The notes beneath the pieces are model-generated. The model saw only the letters and a program-made list of their open reading frames with translations. It was not told the DNA's origin and did not search any database. A DNA stretch of 64,000 nt. Origin: an uncultured Kordia sp. (GTDB lineage Bacteria; Bacteroidota; Bacteroidia; Flavobacteriales; Flavobacteriaceae). Below, in pieces: positions 60,703 to 64,000 of this stretch (position 1 is the first letter of the stretch; every line of letters starts with the position of its first letter). Location of the stretch: contig NZ_CANMEZ010000002.1 in the NCBI RefSeq assembly GCF_947496985.1, forward strand, positions 558,001 to 622,000. Reading direction: 5' to 3'. The position numbers and the translations under genes are program-made.

Positions 60703-61974
60703 ATGTTACAATTACAATTTATTAGAGACAACAAAGCGCACGTAATCGAAGCGTTGAAGAAGAGAAATTTTGATGCTACTGAAATTGTAAACGAAGTAGT
60801 TTCGCTAGACGAAGCACGTAGAAGTTTGCAAGTAGAACTAGACAATACCTTAGCTTCCTCTAATAAATTATCCAAAGAAATTGGGCAATTATTTAAAAGT
60901 GGTGAGCCAAAGAAAGCGGGAATTTTACGTGAAAAAAGTACGCAATTGAAAGCTACTTCAGAAACGTTAAAAAATGATTTAAAGGAAAAAGAAGAAGCGG
61001 TTGCACAACTTTTATATACAATTCCAAACGTACCAAACACATTAGTTCCTGCTGGAAATAGTGAAGATGATAATGAAGAAGTTTTCAGTGCTGGTGATAT
61101 TCCAACATTACATGAAGGCGCACAACCACATTGGGAATTGGCTAAAAAGTACGATATCATTGATTTTGAACTTGGAAATAAAATCACTGGAGCAGGATTT
61201 CCTGTATATAAAGGAAAAGGTGCGCGTTTGCAACGTGCTTTGATTCAGTATTTTTTAGATAAGAATACAACTGCTGGATATACTGAATATCAAGTACCAC
61301 ATTTGGTAAATGAAGCTTCTGGTTTTGGAACTGGTCAATTGCCAGATAAAGAAGGACAAATGTATCATGTAACAGGTGATAATTTATATTTGATTCCGAC
61401 GGCTGAAGTTCCTGTAACGAATATGTTTCGTGATGAATTATTACAAGCAGAGAGCTTACCAATTTGTTGTACAGGATACACACCTTGTTTCCGTCGTGAA
61501 GCAGGAAGTTACGGAGCGCATGTACGTGGATTGAATCGTTTGCACCAATTTGACAAGGTAGAAATTGTACGCATAGAACGTCCTGAAAATTCATATGCCG
61601 CTCTTGATGGAATGGTAGAACACATCAAAGAAATATTAGAAGAATTAAAACTTCCGTATCGTATTTTACGTTTATGTGGTGGCGATTTAGGGTTTACTGC
61701 AGCGTTAACATATGACTTTGAAGTATTTTCTACAGCGCAAGATCGCTGGTTGGAAATTAGTTCGGTTTCTAACTTTGAAGCATTTCAAGCAAATCGTTTA
61801 AAGCTGAGAATCAAAGACAAAAACGGTAAAAAGCAGTTAGCACATACCTTAAATGGAAGTGCATTAGCATTGCCAAGAGTTTTAGCTGGAATTTTAGAAA
61901 ATTACCAAACTGAAAACGGAGTTGAAATTCCTGAAGTATTGCGTAAATACACAGGTTTCGACATGATATCATAA
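60703..61974 (+). CDS. serS: serine-tRNA ligase
   Basis: 423 aa. An N-terminal coiled-coil arm (about 25-105, DEARRSLQVELDNTLASSNKLSKEIGQL) is followed by the class II core. Conserved blocks are TAEVPVTNMFRDELL, motif 2 FRREAGSYGAHVRGLNRLHQFDKVE and motif 3 NGSALALPRVLAGILENYQ. It charges tRNA-Ser and tRNA-Sec-type species. A structured RNA candidate sits directly upstream and a terminator downstream. Confidence 0.96.
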   Translation: MLQLQFIRDNKAHVIEALKKRNFDATEIVNEVVSLDEARRSLQVELDNTLASSNKLSKEIGQLFKSGEPKKAGILREKSTQLKATSETLKNDLKEKEEAVAQLLYTIPNVPNTLVPAGNSEDDNEEVFSAGDIPTLHEGAQPHWELAKKYDIIDFELGNKITGAGFPVYKGKGARLQRALIQYFLDKNTTAGYTEYQVPHLVNEASGFGTGQLPDKEGQMYHVTGDNLYLIPTAEVPVTNMFRDELLQAESLPICCTGYTPCFRREAGSYGAHVRGLNRLHQFDKVEIVRIERPENSYAALDGMVEHIKEILEELKLPYRILRLCGGDLGFTAALTYDFEVFSTAQDRWLEISSVSNFEAFQANRLKLRIKDKNGKKQLAHTLNGSALALPRVLAGILENYQTENGVEIPEVLRKYTGFDMIS

Positions 61975-62004
61975 GACAATACGCAATAAAAATCATATTT
62001 TCTC

Positions 62005-62036
62005 AAAGATCGACAATGTATTTTGTCGATCTTTTT
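62005..62036 (+). terminator. intrinsic terminator after serS
   Basis: AAAGATCGACAA-TGTATT-TTGTCGATCTTT stem with a T run. Confidence 0.8.
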
Positions 62037-62066
62037 TGCTTTTAATCGATAATTAAAGTATGTTTG
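62035..62066 (+). promoter_or_regulatory. promoter of the small-RNA candidate
   Basis: TTTG at 62035-62038, a 20-nt spacer, TATGTTTG at 62059-62066. It fits the consensus. The -33 element overlaps the serS terminator's T run. Confidence 0.5.
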
Positions 62067-62071
62067 CCATC

Positions 62072-62242
62072 CAAATCTAAATCAATATATGTTACGTAAA
62101 TCCATAGATTAATAGCTAGTACGTATCATATAAGAGCTAAACAGAAAATGCTATACACCCAAACCTAGTTTTAAATAGTTTTAATCTATGGAAATTATAG
62201 CTGATAGAAATGTCCAAATGTAATGTTTGGACATTTTGTTTT
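62072..62242 (+). ncRNA. candidate small RNA between serS and a TPR gene
   Basis: Transcript ends are inferred from the promoter at 62035-62066 and an intrinsic terminator (AAATGTCCAAA-TGTAATG-TTTGGACATTT, 62208-62236, then TGTTTTT). Between them an 11-bp perfect stem (CCATAGATTAA at 62102-62112 with TTAATCTATGG at 62181-62191) encloses 68 bases. No open frame longer than 11 codons lies inside. It is about 170 nt. Confidence 0.4.
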
Positions 62243-62353
62243 TAGTGAAATTCTATTTTGGGAAGTTTATCTAAAAGCGTAACTACCGAATATCTAACAG
62301 CGTTAGCTGCCTAACTTCTAATAACATTACAATTTATTTAACATACTTTATGT

Positions 62354-62361
62354 TATCTTTG
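62354..62361 (+). promoter_or_regulatory. -7 element before the final TPR gene
   Basis: TATCTTTG, a perfect TAnnTTTG, 16 bases before the ATG at 62377. Confidence 0.5.
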
Positions 62362-62376
62362 AACAAAAGCTTTTTT

Positions 62377-64000
62377 ATGCGCTATATTTTATGTTTACTT
62401 ATCAGTTTGGGAATGTACAGCACTGCATTTGCACAAAATGATGCGTTAGCACGCCAATATTATGAAAAAGGCGAATACAAAAAAGCCATTGTCGCTTTTG
62501 AAAAACTCTACAAACAATCGCCACGTAAAATAAATTATTTCATTGCAGTAGTCAATAGCTATCAGCAAATGGAAGATTTTGATTCGGCTGAAAAATTATT
62601 ACTTGAGGCAATTCAAAAACCAAAATCGAATCCAATTTTATTAGTGGAAACAGGTTTTAATTATGATTTAAAACGAGATTCGCTTAGCGCGAAAAAATAC
62701 TACGAAACTGCAGTTCAATATACTGAATCAAAAATCTCTGCTTCTTACATTGTTGGCCGGTCTTTTGAAAAAAAATCATTACTTGATTATGCCTTGAAGG
62801 TATACCAACAAGCACGTGTTGCCAATCCTAACTATAATTTCTTAACTAATATTGCCAGAATTTATGGGGAAAAAGGGGAAGTTGAAAAAATGTTTTCTAC
62901 GTATTTAGATTTAATCAAAAATCGCGTAGAACAAAAAGGATATGCACAACGAATTATTAGTCAGTTTTTACGAAATGACCCAAATGATGAAAACAATATT
63001 TTATTTCGAAAAATATTACTAAAACGCAATCAACAACAACCTGATTTATTATGGAATGAGCTATTAAGTTGGTTATTTATTCAACAAAAACAATACAAAA
63101 GAGCTTTTATACAAGAAAAAGCAATTTATATGCAAGGTGAGGCTTCCTTGCAACGTATTTTTGACTTGGCGCGTATGAGTATGGAAGATAATGACAATGA
63201 AACCGCACGTGAAGTATTAACGTATATCATTGAAAAATCTAGTCAAAACGAAACTATTATTCGTGCTTCGCAACTAATCATACAACTTGATATTGAAGCA
63301 GTAACTGATGGAAACTACAATGAAATCCAAAAACGATTTGACAACCTATTCACTGAATATCCGCGTGATTATAGAACAGTTTTGCTACAGCGCGATTATG
63401 CAAATTTTATGGCTTTTCAGAAAAATCAGCCAGATGCGGCCATTGCATATTTAAAAGAAACGGTTCAACAACCACTAAACAAACGTCAATTAGCAACTGT
63501 TAAGCTCGCACTTGGAGATATTTTAGTATACCAAGAGCAATTCAACCAAGCATTAATATACTTTTCGCAAGTTCAAAAAGCATTAAAAAATGATGTTATT
63601 GGACAAGACGCACGCTACAGAGTTGCACGTACAAGTTATTATAAAGGTGATTTTGCATGGGCAGAAACACAACTGAAAGTATTAAAATCTTCAGTTTCTC
63701 AATTAATTGCAAATGATGCTTTAAAACTGAAATTGATTATCTCGGACAATTCTTTAGAAGATTCTACACAAACGGCATTAAAAAAATATGCGAAAGCTGA
63801 TTTATTAGCGTATCAATTAAAAGATACGGAAGCCATTAGTAAATTGGAAGAAATTTTGCAAAATCATAAAGGTGAAAAAATTGAAGATGAAGCCTTGTTA
63901 ATGCAAGCTGGACTCTATGAAAAAAGAGGAGAATTTGACAAAGCACGTTTAAACTACAAAAAAATTATTCAGTTTTTCAAAGATGATATCTTAGTAGATG
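62377..64000 (+). CDS. secreted tetratricopeptide-repeat protein, partial
   Basis: The frame is open from ATG 62377 to the window end (541 codons) with no stop. A signal peptide (about 1-22, MYSTAFAQ) is followed by tandem TPR-type helices throughout (LARQYYEKGEYKKAIVAFEKLYKQSP; later ALKNDVIGQDARYRVARTSYYKGDFAWAETQLKVLK). No other domain is seen in this portion. It is probably periplasmic or outer-membrane associated. The rest lies beyond the window. Confidence 0.85.
   Translation, partial: MRYILCLLISLGMYSTAFAQNDALARQYYEKGEYKKAIVAFEKLYKQSPRKINYFIAVVNSYQQMEDFDSAEKLLLEAIQKPKSNPILLVETGFNYDLKRDSLSAKKYYETAVQYTESKISASYIVGRSFEKKSLLDYALKVYQQARVANPNYNFLTNIARIYGEKGEVEKMFSTYLDLIKNRVEQKGYAQRIISQFLRNDPNDENNILFRKILLKRNQQQPDLLWNELLSWLFIQQKQYKRAFIQEKAIYMQGEASLQRIFDLARMSMEDNDNETAREVLTYIIEKSSQNETIIRASQLIIQLDIEAVTDGNYNEIQKRFDNLFTEYPRDYRTVLLQRDYANFMAFQKNQPDAAIAYLKETVQQPLNKRQLATVKLALGDILVYQEQFNQALIYFSQVQKALKNDVIGQDARYRVARTSYYKGDFAWAETQLKVLKSSVSQLIANDALKLKLIISDNSLEDSTQTALKKYAKADLLAYQLKDTEAISKLEEILQNHKGEKIEDEALLMQAGLYEKRGEFDKARLNYKKIIQFFKDDILVD

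Noticed and set aside
60546-61187. 213-codon minus-strand open frame over serS
   Set aside because: It is antisense to a clear seryl-tRNA synthetase, is Ser/Cys-rich in the way of shadow frames, and covers the RNA candidate.
1-64000. CRISPR array, insertion sequence, integrase or phage genes
   Set aside because: No regularly spaced repeats and no transposase, recombinase or phage structural motif were seen.

Overview
The window comes from an AT-rich Bacteroidota genome, almost certainly Flavobacteriaceae. Seen directly: recurrent Bacteroidota-type promoters (TTTG about 19 nt before TAnnTTTG), almost no Shine-Dalgarno sequences, type IX secretion (T9SS) sorting tails, DUF5686 and CarboxypepD_reg outer-membrane proteins, and short precursor peptides with a K-L-x-L-N-K-x-x-I-S-N-L leader. 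Those precursors are typical of Kordia and its relatives. Placing it in Kordia is an inference, not a proof.

Layout. 1-9747 is the end of a cell-surface glycan locus: the tail of a Wzx-like flippase, four membrane-anchored SGNH proteins, an OafA-type acyltransferase, two SAM methyltransferases, an amidohydrolase on the other strand, and a TerC protein. 9851-15477 is a translation block (rplM-rpsI, rpsB-tsf, pyrH-frr). Two lanthipeptide-like precursor genes sit inside it at 12877-13146 and 13555-13791. 15604-22845 holds a DUF5686 outer-membrane protein, an MMPL/RND transporter, a small unknown protein and asnS. 22862-25378 holds two more precursors behind a membrane-tethered TPR-HTH regulator. 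A 24-bp perfect inverted repeat lies between the regulator and the precursors, and a promoter-like sequence lies between its arms.

25808-33139 carries rpoN with a PAP2-like membrane protein, a TonB-motor set (exbB, 4-TM protein, exbD, exbD) next to an outer-membrane barrel, tRNA-Ser(GGA), ansA and tatD. 33272-42338 holds a single-domain aspartyl protease, a CarboxypepD/plug/TPR protein, odhB-odhA and small flavobacterial proteins. 42568-47042 holds a T9SS cargo protein, a TPR hybrid histidine kinase and a secreted TPR protein. 47230-48441 is a small accessory stretch: a fifth precursor (48 aa), an unknown protein, two diverged copies of one terminator, and tRNA-Leu(CAA). 48588-51003 is prs-rplY-pth. 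51147-54509 is a large secreted M12B-like metalloprotease with a T9SS tail. 54731-59438 holds ribF, an HTTM protein, and an AraC regulator beside a peroxiredoxin-DoxX-NTF2 operon. The end holds a lipoprotein, a structured RNA candidate, serS, a small-RNA candidate, and the start of a secreted TPR protein running off the window.

No IS element, integrase, CRISPR array, rRNA or replication origin was seen. The most unusual features are the five orphan RiPP precursors, which have no modification enzymes or exporter in the window; the inverted-repeat-flanked promoter in front of two of them; and two intergenic RNA candidates around serS. Every functional statement rests on reading motifs by eye; no database search was possible.
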